Shown here piece by piece: positions 34,841-47,600 of a DNA stretch of 64,000 bases. The first letter of the stretch is position 1. Each line of letters starts with the position of its first letter. The stretch spans positions 32,691,206 through 32,755,205 of the forward strand of contig NC_135360.1 of assembly GCF_051622035.1 (NCBI RefSeq), in the 5' to 3' direction. The DNA is from Arctopsyche grandis (Eukaryota > Arthropoda > Insecta > Trichoptera > Hydropsychidae). The translations under genes were made by a program, and so were the position numbers. The notes beneath the pieces are model-generated. The model saw nothing but the letters and a program-made list of their open reading frames with translations, was not told the DNA's origin and ran no database searches.

Positions 34841-37800
34841 ATTTGATGGGATGCGACGGGCGCGGTCGCGTCGAATGTGCGATGCTAATAATCAATCGAT
34901 TCTCACTGATCTATGCTATAAATAATTTTTATCTTATTAAGTGTGTGCGTTGTTATATACTATTATAACTAACTTATTATTTTTTTTTTCATGTATTTTT
35001 GGTGTTGAAATGATAATTATCGAATATATTTTGATATATAATTTTTTTTGATGTAATGTTAAGTACATACTTAAATTAAAAAAATAACAAGCATTGCACT
35101 ATTTGCGTTGATCAGTCTGCAAAAATGTCATAATTTTGAATTCTAAAAACAAAAAAAATATGCTAACACACTTGGCATACGAATATGCAATCGACACGAG
35201 GCTTTGGACCACTTTATGACTTTGTTTATGTGCGGTTTTATTTATTTTTTATTACAAACCTTTACGTTTCACATTAAGTCGTCTTTTTTATATCTCTTAT
35301 TAGCGCTTTATTTCACTCATTATTTGAAAGTTCTGAGGCTAAATTAACGCAACTAATTCACCAGGTCCGATACTGCACCTTTCAGATTGACAATCATGGT
35401 AAGTTGAATCCAGCAAAGACGTTGTGATGACGTGTGAGTAGCCTCTGGTTACTTGGATCATTACCATTTTATTTTAGTATAGAGTATTTCATATGAAATG
35501 AAAGTATCGCGACAACTCGTACAATGGCCTGATGATCATATTTTTTTGAAAATATCAATCGTATGATTTTGAACTTATGATTTTGTCGATGTCTCGCTAG
35601 GTTAGGTTTGCAGCAATTGTTCAAAAGTGATCAATGAAACGATATTGTTGTTGCTGAAAACAATCATCGAGCTATCGGATCATTTCGCGCATAAACAGAG
35701 TCATAAAGTGGTCCACACACGCCGGCCGTCTCTAAAGTTAACACATGTGTACTCGAAGCACATACATATATACAAGCTATACTTTGCATAGATTTAGTGG
35801 AATTTTCTGAGTGTGGAAGTTAAATATTTTATCCGAGATTATAAATCAATGCATCGAGACATAATACGTATTCATATTAGTGATTAAAAGTATCCTGTAA
35901 GACTGTAACGTTTCAACGCATGGACAAGCTGTGATTGGAAAAGCTTGATGAATGCATAATTATATATTACATAGGTTTCAGTATTTTTTGAGGTTATAAT
36001 TAGGCATTGTATATGCTGTTCAAAATTATATTTTCATTTGTTTTGAAAAATTATTTTGTTTTCATCTGAAGTTTTCGTTTGTTTTGTTTCGAACAAATGA
36101 ATATGTATTTCTTTACCTTTCAAATATTATATACTATGCTTTTTTTTTATTAGTTTTTAGAACTTAAGATTATAAATGTATGCAATATGTACGATTTGTG
36201 CCGTTAGATGTCCAGTCAAACTTTTCAATCACACATTGTATGCATTGCATACTTATATTTACATTATTCGTATTGGTGTTAAACGTTGTGTGTCCCTATC
36301 AAGGAATATCTCCACTAATATAATCAAAATATTGCAGCGTTGAGGATAACATGTCGTTTTACTTTCAACGTTGCTGATTTTTTTATATATGTATGAGAGT
36401 GTTATTACATAACGCTTTACTTTTACTCTATGTGAAATTGATTGATTGTAATCTCTGATGATTTATCAATTGTATGTATTATTACTTTAATGAAGTTACT
36501 ATTTTAATTTACTCGTGAGGAATGTTTGCATGTTGAACGGTGATTATGTGTTTCGTATAAGGAATTTGTCTTCTTTAGTTTAAGTTTAATTCGAATATGG
36601 CGCGCGATCGTGATATCCTCGCCGCCTGTGAAAATAGGCATTATTTTGATGCAAAGTATAGAGATTGTACTCCACGAATCATCGTGACGTGATATACATA
36701 TTGTATCATCGTTTTTCTCGTGGCCATTTTAATAGAAACAGTGGAAGAAAGGTTTTTTTTTTTGTTTGTTTGTTTTGGTACTCATTTGGATTTCGTTCAC
36801 TGGTAATGTTAAGATGGGCAAAGCTTAGAAAATTTAAATGATAATGTTTTAGTGCTGCCGAGACGGATTGGATTGTGACGATACGAGCCAGTCCGTCTCG
36901 ATGCACTGTTATTATATTTATTTTTAAATATTTCATTCAATTTAATAGATAAGTGACGTTTCTATGTTCCCCGATCTGATAAAATTATCCACCCCACCCC
37001 CCACCCCTCCCCCTCTTCCCCCTGACACCTTTTGGCTTTATAGAAATAGTGTTCTATAGTTGAATAAAGATTTTGTTAGCATGACAAGAAGAATAAGAAA
37101 AGAAAACACCACGACAGAAGTTTATATATGTACCGTATTTGCCTATATAATTTTTTATCTGTCGAGTATTCTGTATGTAATAATATTTGTCATAGACACG
37201 TAATACTTATCTAATATCTCATTGTAATGAATATTAATAAATGTTTGCTTTAAAAATAATGTTGTGATTTTGATTTATTACTCACATTGTACGTTTCAGA
37301 TGTTTATTGTGGATTTTAAGTGGTCCATTTCTTACACAACAATCATAATTAAAATTTTAAAACAGTATAACTCATTTATGATATTATTCAATTGTGAAAA
37401 ATAAAAGACACTATTTGCAATGGCCCACCCCCACTCTGCGTAAAAGATGCGCACAATAAGATCATGAACTGAATATTGCTTCTGCGCATCTTTTCTATGG
37501 AGTGAGAAAAGGCCTTCATTTCACTAACAGTATGTTATGTCAAGATTTTAACAACTACAATAAATAGCATCATTTAAGTATGTTTACACTTCTGATGGGT
37601 TACATCAAATAAAGCATGGCCTTTTTTCACTAAAACTATAAAATATGTTAAAAACATCATACATAAGTATGTATATTATGCGCATAATATGAATATGGGC
37701 CAAAAATATTATAGAAATTAAACTTAAATAATAAAATACTGCCAATTCGTATGCATATCGGTCAGTGTTAACAATTTGGGAAACTTTTAAAAGTAATTAA

Positions 37801-38052
37801 CGCTAAATTTGCAGCGTGTTCTCCTTATAAACTGATACCTAATCAATTGGCTAATACTATGTAAGTTCACGAGCAAGTAATGTTATTTGAAATGCCAGTG
37901 GAGCCCAGATTAAATACTTGTCCACATGCAATATTATAGTGTCGGATATCAGTTATGAAACCGCCAAACGCTCTAAACTGGGATAACAAATACCTTAAAG
38001 GACAAAATAAAAATTAACTTAATCATAAACAATTTTCTTACGGACGATTTTA
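34841..38052. other. Convergent intergenic/3'UTR region between loqs and HFM1
   Basis: Contains the TIR element at 35205. AATAAA on the plus strand at 37062 and 37234 could end a long loqs transcript. No protein frame seen. Confidence 0.5.
35205..35715. mobile_element. TIR element downstream of loqs
   Basis: TGGACCACTTTATGACTTTG at the left mirrors CATAAAGTGGTCCA at the right, with further pairing (GTTTATGTGCG/CGCGCATAAAC). No coding and no clear TSD. Confidence 0.62.
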
Positions 38053-38686
38053 TCATTTAAAATAAGTTGAAAATTTTTTCACGTTGCCTAACTTTCGTTT
38101 TGGGGTATTTTCGAATTCTTTCAAAGCGTCTATTTTCAATTTCGAACGTACGTCTATTTTGCCCGTGAAGTTATTCAACACGGGCCCGTGCGGACGTGCA
38201 TTGATATTTTGCGAACGGAACTCCGAAAAGACCGGGGCGTTACCACGATCGACGAATTTACTTTTGAAGAACATTTCCTCGGAACGACTGGGCTTGTAAA
38301 ATAGCTGAGATGAACTCGTCGGCTTGAATACACTTGACAGATGACTCTTGCCGAAATTCGGAGACGCTTTGAAAGAACTCTGCGATAGCCACGGATAATT
38401 TTGAGTCGCCAAGTTTGATTTAAACCCTTGGAAATTATATTCGTCGCTGCAGACATGATCGGAGACTTTCACATTGGATTCTAAATGATCGTCTTCCATT
38501 GGGTAATTTATAGAATAGTCTGGTTTATCGCGATACATGTTCGAAAGATAATCGTCGAATGATAATATATCAGCAGCAGACGGATTGGATTGATTCTGAT
38601 TGGTCAAAAGATGATTTGTGTCGATTTCCGGACTTGGTTCCGTTCTTACTTGCTCCGAAATGTCCTCAAAATTGCCGTCCATTGAT
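38053..38686 (-). CDS. HFM1: HFM1 last coding exon
   Basis: Acceptor TTTTCAG at 38687; 210 further residues (SMDGNFEDISEQVRTEPSPE... to LGNVKKFSTYFK) then TGA. It contains Ser/Phe-rich SQSSFKASPNFGKSHLSSVF and FSEFRSQN, compatible with a disordered meiotic interaction tail. Confidence 0.83.
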
Positions 38687-41600
38687 CTGAAAATGTAATG
38701 CATTATATGTATAATAAACTGCATCATTAAACCTTTGCATGTAAACAGTATTGTAATCCAATTTCCATGACGACGAGCTTCCAACAAGTACTCATTCAAT
38801 GCGTATATTATTATGAAAAACATTTTTTTTATAAATCTACATATGTCGAAATACTGCTGGATGACAACACTGTAACATATAAAATATAGTTCCAGTCATA
38901 CCGACCCGGTTTCATCCACACTGTTGATACCAATCTGTGTCATGTCCTTATGTTTTAATTGGTACTTTTTTAAAATCGAACTTATTTCAGATTTGAATTG
39001 ACTGTTATCAGGTGTTTTTTCGACTGCAGCATCTTCAACGTGTACGGAATCTTCAAACGGAGACACCCGGATCCAATTCATCAAGTAGTTGTGTTTTTCT
39101 AATACTTCTTCCCTTGTTTGATTTTTGAATGCAGCTTTCAAGCATTCGAAGACTATGTCAGTATGTTTATTCAATCCTTGATTTACATGGTCGATCCGTT
39201 CCGATGAACACTGTTTAGAATCCACAGCTTTTATTTCGACATTGGGAATTGTGATAACATCTTCCGAAGGTTTTTCTTTGATGTTTAAAACAATTTGCGT
39301 GGCTTCTTTTGTTGTATTGGTTGGAGTTGAAACGAGTGGATTCTTCCAAGTGACGCATTTTATGTTCTTATTCGGTTGAAATACGTTCGTGTCGGGAAAT
39401 AGCGGCTCTTTAATTTCATTGAAAATCCAAGAATCCGACCGTTTCGAATAATTCAATTCCAAATTGATCGTTTTGTTGAATCTATTCTTGATTACTGCTT
39501 TGATGTGAGTTAGCTTTTCTTCGTTTGGATCGAGCAAGTTCAATTGAACATTTGAATTGTACAATTCTATTTCTTTCCTTGGAACTTCTTCGATGTGTTT
39601 TTCTTGATTCGTATTGACAAAATCGAAAGGATTGGTTTCACCATTCCAATAATTGTCATCATTCAACATAAAATCATCATCGCAATCATTAACAATATTC
39701 AATTTTTCACTGATACAATTTTCATTACAATCGACTTCATCCATTCGTGTTACAGATTGATTTTTTTCATGCAATTCGTCAAAATTATTTTGTTCATTCT
39801 GACTCGGAACACGTGCGTCAACTTTCTCATTGGGAATTTCAGAATTTTCATCATTGCATTGATTTTGAATAATCTCCTCATTGCCGAATTCGGCATTGTC
39901 AATATCCGAATCACTCGGCGTTAACATATCAACATATTCGTCAATTTTACCGTCGATCTTTTCGTGTAACTTAGATTGACCTGAAACTTCTTCGTTATTA
40001 AATTCAACATCTTCATAACATCCTAAAGTAAAATCAGGAAAATTATTCACTGCGATTCTATTTTCAGCTATATTTTGCTCTCGAGGATATCCATAAGATT
40101 CTTTGATTCCGTTTACAGCTTCGGATATATTTTGCTCTCGCGGATATCCATTAGATTCTTTGATTCCGTTTACAGCTTCGGCTATATTTTGATCTCGAGG
40201 ATATTCATAAGATTCTTTGAATCCGTTTATATCTTCGGCTATATTTTGATCTCGAGGATATCCATAAGATTCTTTGATTCCGTTTACAGCTTCGGATATA
40301 TTTTGCTCTCGCGGATATCCATTAGATTCTTTGATTCCGTTTACAGCTTCGGCTATATTTTGCTCTCGAGGTATTTCATAAGATTCTTTGAATCCGTTTA
40401 CATCTTCGGCTATATTTTGATCTTGAGGATATCCATAAGATTCTTTGAATCCGTTTACAGCTTCGGCTATATTTTGCTCTCGAGGATATCCATAAGATTC
40501 TTTGATTCTGTTTAAAGCTTCGGCTATATTTTGATCTCGAGGATATCCATAAGATTCTTTGATTCCGTTTACAGCTTCGGATATATTTTGCTCTCGAGGT
40601 ATTTCATAAGATTCTTTGATTTCGTTTACAGATGTAGTTGCATTAATCTGTGACGAACTGTCTTTTTGTATCATTTTTTTCCACATATTGAAGTCCATCG
40701 AATCGTACGCACTCTGAAAATCCTTGTTTGGTAGATTTCCGGCACTCTCACTGGGCATTTCTATAGTTTTCAACACCTAAAAGAACCATTTAATACAATT
40801 AAAATATAATAAACACTGAACAAACAATAAAAATTGATAAATGGCATACTTTTGGACTCGAATTAACTTCCTGCGCATATAAAGAATCGACGGGATCTCT
40901 ACGCCTTTTGGCTGTAGATTGATTCAACTTATTTTTATCTTGATTCGGTTTATTAGAATTGAGTTTTGACAATTTGGTTTTAAAGTTTTTAACTCCATTG
41001 TTGTCCTCTTGAGATGATTGAATCGTATCGACGGTTGAAAATATATCACGATCTTGAACGTGCATTTTTCTGACACACATATCAGTATGAACGTCTAAGC
41101 CGACTGAAATTTGAATTAAATGTAATATAACTAATAAAAAAAATTGATTATATAATATAGTACCGATAATTTACCCCATGAATGACTGATCAAATGTGCA
41201 AATATGGTAATATTTTGCGAAAGATTATTCCTTAGATAAAATCTCCTAGTGATTTTAGCAGACGGCAAACTCAGCAAATTTACATCCCTGAAAATTAAAA
41301 TGAAATTTATTGTATGAAATTATTGTATTCACATTTTCCACAGTTCTGATATAAACTAATGCGTGCATTTACATTATACAATCATAGTACAAAAGCTCAT
41401 TTTCAGAACTTCCGACTATCAATATAGTTTTGTGCTTATTTCCGGTAGTCGTCACATCGCTGGCCAACAATTCTTCAGCATTTTTAACACACACATTAAC
41501 GCTGATCATTCTATAAGAGGCTGTTTCCAAACTAATGCCATAGATAGGCAACAGCGATACTTGCTTTTTAAGAACGTTGCCAGCCGGTGGTCCTCGGTTT

Positions 41601-44600
41601 ATAATCTAAAATTTTATAAGCATATTACATATGTACATATTCAAGATAATAATAAAAATATACATATATTTAATAATGTTATACACACTCTTTCTAGATC
41701 TCTAGGATTGCTCTGTTTTATTGCTTCGAACGAAGTTTTCCCGGCAGTGGCCAAAGCCGATGCATATGCAGGTCCAATACCGTTCAGTTGACGGCATAAA
41801 TATTCACTATTATCCCACATTTTGGCAGCGAAACATTTTGCGAGGATAGTCGAATTCAGGATGACTTTAAATATTTTCTTTTCAGTATGTAAGTATGACG
41901 AACGGGTCAAATAAGCAACAATACCTGAAATGTATGGGAAATATAATCAACGATCGGCTTATTTATAATACGTATCGTATCCTTAGAACACATTAGTAAT
42001 AAGACCACAATTTGTGTTAATTCAGTTATTAATAAAATTTTGTTCCTGTTTTTATATTCCATATTAATACATCAATGAATTTTAATATATCAATAAATAT
42101 ACCATTAAAATTTCAACGGGCAAAATACTAATCTATACATGTGTGTAGGATCTAGTTGTCAGGGACATAGGAGGTGCAGTGAAATGAGACTCAATGAGCG
42201 GTTTAAAACATTATTTACTCGGCGGAGCGCCGCAACAGTATAATCGTTCGTTAAGCGTCACGTGTACAAGTTGACATCTTATGCATGCCAACATAATCAT
42301 TCATACATGCATTTTTCTAGGCTAAAAATCTAAATTCCACATGTATGTACACATATCAAAATGGGTAAACGGGTTACATCCCAAATGTGAATCGCTACCA
42401 GGATAACCGCCGCTACGAAAATCGAAAAAAAGGAGACCGCGCAAGCGATTTTCGTAGCGGTGGTTATTCCCGGTAGCGATTCACATTTGAGATGTAATCA
42501 CCGAACCATAAAAATGAATGTCTGTATGTCGGTGGTTCGACTTTAATACAATATCTCAAGACACCCAACTTAGAACTTAACCCTTTGCCTGTTGCAACTT
42601 TGGCGGTAATTTTTTTTAGCGAATTTGTAAGTCTAGCTTTCGACATTAAATATATATTTTAACATTTATTCAAGTGACCAAAGATTTCAATTGACACTAT
42701 TTTTTTAAAAATAGTGAATCACTTCTGAAGTATTTTGTTTTCGCAGTGAGTCACGTCATTCTAGCTAATGGCATTTTACGCATGACGTCTATAGCGGTCA
42801 TTGGCAGGCAAAGGGTTAAGCAGGTGTCAGAAAGCCTCAGAGCCTTAATTTTGATATATTACATATCTTAAGCTATCCTAATTTGAATCTAAAAGACTTT
42901 TAGAAGTGCTCTCATACAAACATGCGAGTGTATTTGTTTGATGGTTCAGAATTGCAATTCTGAACCATCAAATTTGGCATAATACATTCATGTCTTAGAA
43001 GGGATATTTTTATAACTTTTAACCTCTCAAACAATGCCGGGCAATTCCACTACTAGAAAATAAAAACAAATGGAATTTATAATTGAAAGACAGTTAACTG
43101 GAGCAAATTATGAAAACAAATTTCCATATTCAGTGCCCCTGATTTATTTTGATCTTTAAAACCCCGCCTTGAACAATAAAATATTGTGGAGTTATCATCA
43201 ATGCGCTCTAAATAAACGATATAATATAATAAAAATTAAGTATAGCATACATTTGACTATATTTTCACCTAGCCGGATTATTTTTACACTCTCTTGGTTC
43301 AAAGAAGGATCAAGGATAGGCAGACTGCCGAAGACGGCTTGGATGAGACTTTAAGGAAAGGAAGTGTCAGAGAATTAGGCGATTGTTATTTGAATTAATA
43401 CATAAACAATAATATATATATACCAGTTAGCTTTCATATGTTTAGTTTGAATCTTTCCCGGTAAAGGAAATCGAGACGAAGGTGTTCGTGAATTTTTATT
43501 CAACTGATTCAAACATCTCTTTTCATTGGCTCGCAGTGCAATATCTTCGAATTCGTGGCATTCGCTTATCATGTTCAACAAGTCGCTAAGACTTTCGTTA
43601 CCTTTAATCTAAAATACGGATATAATTTAATACATATAATTGTTATTGGATACGGTTTATTGTTTATGTAATACTTTGAGTATCAGTTTCATCGTGTCCA
43701 GGTCCAAACAGTATGTAGCCATCAGAACTCCGGCCTCTGTTGAAGTCACTTGAGTGTCTCCGTCCATTACTAGCAGTCCAGCTCGGGTTAGAGCGTTCAT
43801 CCATTTCACGCAAATTTCTGCAATGTAACATAATTGGAATTAAAACTCAGTTGATGTTGAACTGCAGAAAGGTTAAAAAAAAGAAAATGTTAATAAGGGT
43901 TAGGGGGTGAATCAGATTTCACAATTTTCTAGTAAAAACTATTAGAACCAAAGAACCATTATAATATATGCCAAATTGGCTGCTACACCTCCCCCAAACC
44001 GATGCGATTAAAACGTCTCGTAAAAAATGTGGATAAATATGTTATGTCTTTAAGTCTTTAGCGCCGTCTTTTTCACGCGGCGTTTTATTCGCGTCGGTTT
44101 ATGAGTGAAAAGAAAAGAGATGGCGATGCCAATTTTGTGTGGAATCATCTCGATATCGAAAATAGGTAAGATCTGAAAGAAGGTGGCCGTTCTAGATTTA
44201 ACACATTGTATGCGGGAAACCGAGATTATAGTATTTAGAGTCATATCGCTTGACAGCGGGAGACTGTGATCTTCGTTTGTATTCATGCTCTCCGACGGTG
44301 ATTTCCGTGGACAGGGGTAGGTCATTAACATTTTTAAATGCAACAAAATTTAAGTGGGAAAAAATCTAAAAATATTTCCATCCTTTTAACGCTTATTATT
44401 TATATGTTTTATTTTATTTTTTATTATTATTCTATAGTATTGTATTTATTATCTGGAATAAAAAAGTTATTATTACTATAGGAAGTCCGCTGGGTAGTAG
44501 GGAGGATTGCAGGAGAGAGAGACAAGTAAAAGCGATCTCAATTCAATCTTATACGTTTATTTGAGAACAATACTCGATGCGCGTACGCACCCGGTTGCGT

Positions 44601-47600
44601 CAAGGCGCGACTCCTGTCGCCCCCGGACAAGGTTCGGGAGTACCAACCTTAACATTAATACATATGTGTATAATACCAACTGTTAGGCATGAGCCACATC
44701 ATTATACATAATTATAATCATTTTATATTAATATCCTACATTATTATGCTATAAATGATTGCAAAATTTAAAATAAAATAAATTTTTGACTATTTTAATT
44801 TTTAGCACAGGGTTTACCAACCTTGCAATACAACAATTTTTAAACTGAAAAAACAATCCAAGACAAATTTATTTTCATATGTCATAATTTATTTTCATAT
44901 TGTCACTGTCACCACCGACTCTTCGTCTTCGTCGTAATCCATTCTTAATGGGGTTTATTTTAAATTTTGCAATCATTTATATCATAGATATGGTGGGAAT
45001 ATTTTTAGGTTTTTTTCTCACATTTTGTTGTATAAAAAGGTTGGTAACCCCTTTTTTAATACACTTCGATTAATCGATTAATTAGAAGGATCTAAACAAT
45101 CATCAGAACTTTAATTTTAATTTTATTCGAGTCAGTCGATAGGATTCATTTTTTTGTTCAATTTACAAACATTTATAAAAGTTTTCGTAATTTTTTTTGT
45201 TGATATTTTCCATAATTTGACAAATCTTTTTAAAAATTTCTTTAATATGCCCGATACACGGCAAGGGGCAATTTCGATTGACCCGCAAGCAAAGTGTTAA
45301 TATGCAAATCTTATATGCGTTCATTTATTATTCAATCTATCCCCCAAAAGACAATACGAAAAGCACTGAATACCTTTCCCAAGGCACTCTACTGGGTTGA
45401 ACGTGATCTTTATAAATAAAGATTAACTTAAAAACAATATAATAAGCAGGTTTGTCACGTGTTGTGCAAACATTTTGATCGATTCGTCTACCCACAGACA
45501 AAATACATATGTACAGCAATTTACAAAAACCTATCATAGACAAAATTGGATTCTTATAATTGCACTTTACCTTTACTTTTTACGTCAAATCATACACTCG
45601 CCCTTCTATCGTGGGTAATTTTACACGGTAAAGGCCGAAGCAATAACGCAATCAATTATCGATTTATCGATTTGCTAATTTGACCGAATTTGCATTGTAT
45701 GATTTCGATGCCTTTTTTCGAAGCGCGAATTTGAATAGAATGGTAAATTTTCGCACGCTTTTTGCGCACTCTGTCAAGAGACATGTCGCAAATAAAACCA
45801 ACGTATCGTGACTCGTGACGTGTCGTAAAGTACACCAAACAAATTAATAACTTTTAAATTAATCCGCATAAAAACAATTACATTCAACACATAACAGTCG
45901 GGGCGCAAGTGGGCTCGCGCTAATTAAAATCTAGAGCAAAATCCGTACACGCAAATAGGCGCGTTTCGCGCTCAAATATCAAACAGCGCTATATCATCGT
46001 TATTTTTCAAAAGGGCACTAATGAGCCGATTATTGTTTATTTATTGAAGACGGCAATAAAACGTGACGATGGCGCAAAGATAAAACGACCCGAGCACAAA
46101 TGTTACGACTAAGTGTGTCATAAAAATACAACAACATATTTATGGGCAGATGCTCTCGCAGCGCGCGTTGCATCATCGACAGACATGCAATGTTGCGATT
46201 ATTATAACCCTGAGGTGAGCGGAATCGACCGACCGTCGGAATTTCGGTCGGGGCACGGTTGAGCCTAATCGATTCGAGGCAATGGCATTATCTCGATGAA
46301 ATAATAATGGCGTCGAATCAAAAATTCCATTAGCCGGTAATGCCCGGTTGGAATTTCGTATTAGCCCCAATAATGGCAGTTGCTTTGATAACTTGGACAG
46401 AATTTGATAAAATCTGCGAAAATGACGTTTTGATTGGAAGCGTGTATTTCGATAGAAATGTGGCTTAATTTCAGTAAAATTTACGTTTTGAAAAGAAATA
46501 TCAACTTCCGGATACCCTTAGAAAGCCACTAAATGACAGCACTGTTTCGAGCTCTTTGAAGGCTTATTTTCAACTTTCATCTGCTCGGCAAATTAAGAAC
46601 ATTGACGGCAACATTCATATTTTTTATTACATATATCACTGAATTACGAAATGCTGAAAAACTTGAAATTAACTAATAATTAATTAATTAATCCAAAGAG
46701 ACATCTATGGGTTTTAGACTTGTACGTAAATTCTATATAACAGTGAAATCAGATAAATTAGCAAACTCTGATAGAATACGATCGACTTGGAGTCACAAAT
46801 CTTCAAGTCTGACTAGCAGCATTGAAGGTAAGCATGGGATCGAACACAGCAACCTCTCGGTGCTTAACATAAACACAACCACCAAGCCATGCTGCTGGCT
46901 GTTATATAATTGGAGCATCTGTTTAATCAGTTCGGTGATTACATCCCAAATGTGAATCGCAACCAGGACAACCACCGCTATGAAAATCGCTCGCGCGGTA
47001 TTCACACAGGAAAATTGCCGTACAGAAAACTGACCAAATCTCGTGAAAAAAAGCATTTTCTGAGCAATATTTGTGCAGTTTTCTGTACGGCAATTTTCCT
47101 GTGCGACAAATTTTCGTGCGGCAGGAGATCCGCGCGAGCGATTTTCGTAGCGGCGGTTATCCTGGTAGCGATTCACATTTGGGATGTAACCCGTTTACCG
47201 TTTAATCAGTGTGTTCAACCCAGAACTAACTGGTGTGCTTCTTTTGCGCATGCGCTCTTTGCCTATGGTTAGGGTTGGTTGAAGTAAACGATGTAAGGTT
47301 TAAAATATATGTATGTATATGAATAGGAACATCGTGATCCATTTGCCAGTGTGACTAATTTCAGGTGATTATGATAGAATTGTTAACGTTCACTTGTGTA
47401 CAAGACAACCTTGCTTAGGGACATCAGTCAGTTAGCCGTTGAACTCCGCAGATCGATGCACATACATACATACATACATACATACACACATCTCCCAAAT
47501 GATCGTTACAAAACGTATTAATAATCTCTGTAATAGTCGTCCACACTAATAATACCCATATCGCACCTACCATTTTACTTTTGAGCAATGTTTAATTGAC

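Noticed and set aside
40075..40515. 146-aa plus-strand open frame with FGYILLSRISIRFFDSVYS repeats
   Set aside because: It is the antisense shadow of the HFM1 57-bp coding repeat; a 57-bp (multiple of 3) repeat without stops is open on both strands.
42464..42646. 60-aa minus-strand frame within HFM1 as a possible missing exon
   Set aside because: It spans foldback copy B and MITE DNA; the true missing exon was found at 43348-43269 by phase and family match.
46793..47272. 127-aa and 120-aa open frames on opposite strands
   Set aside because: They cover a foldback element and a SINE; the symmetry explains frames on both strands.
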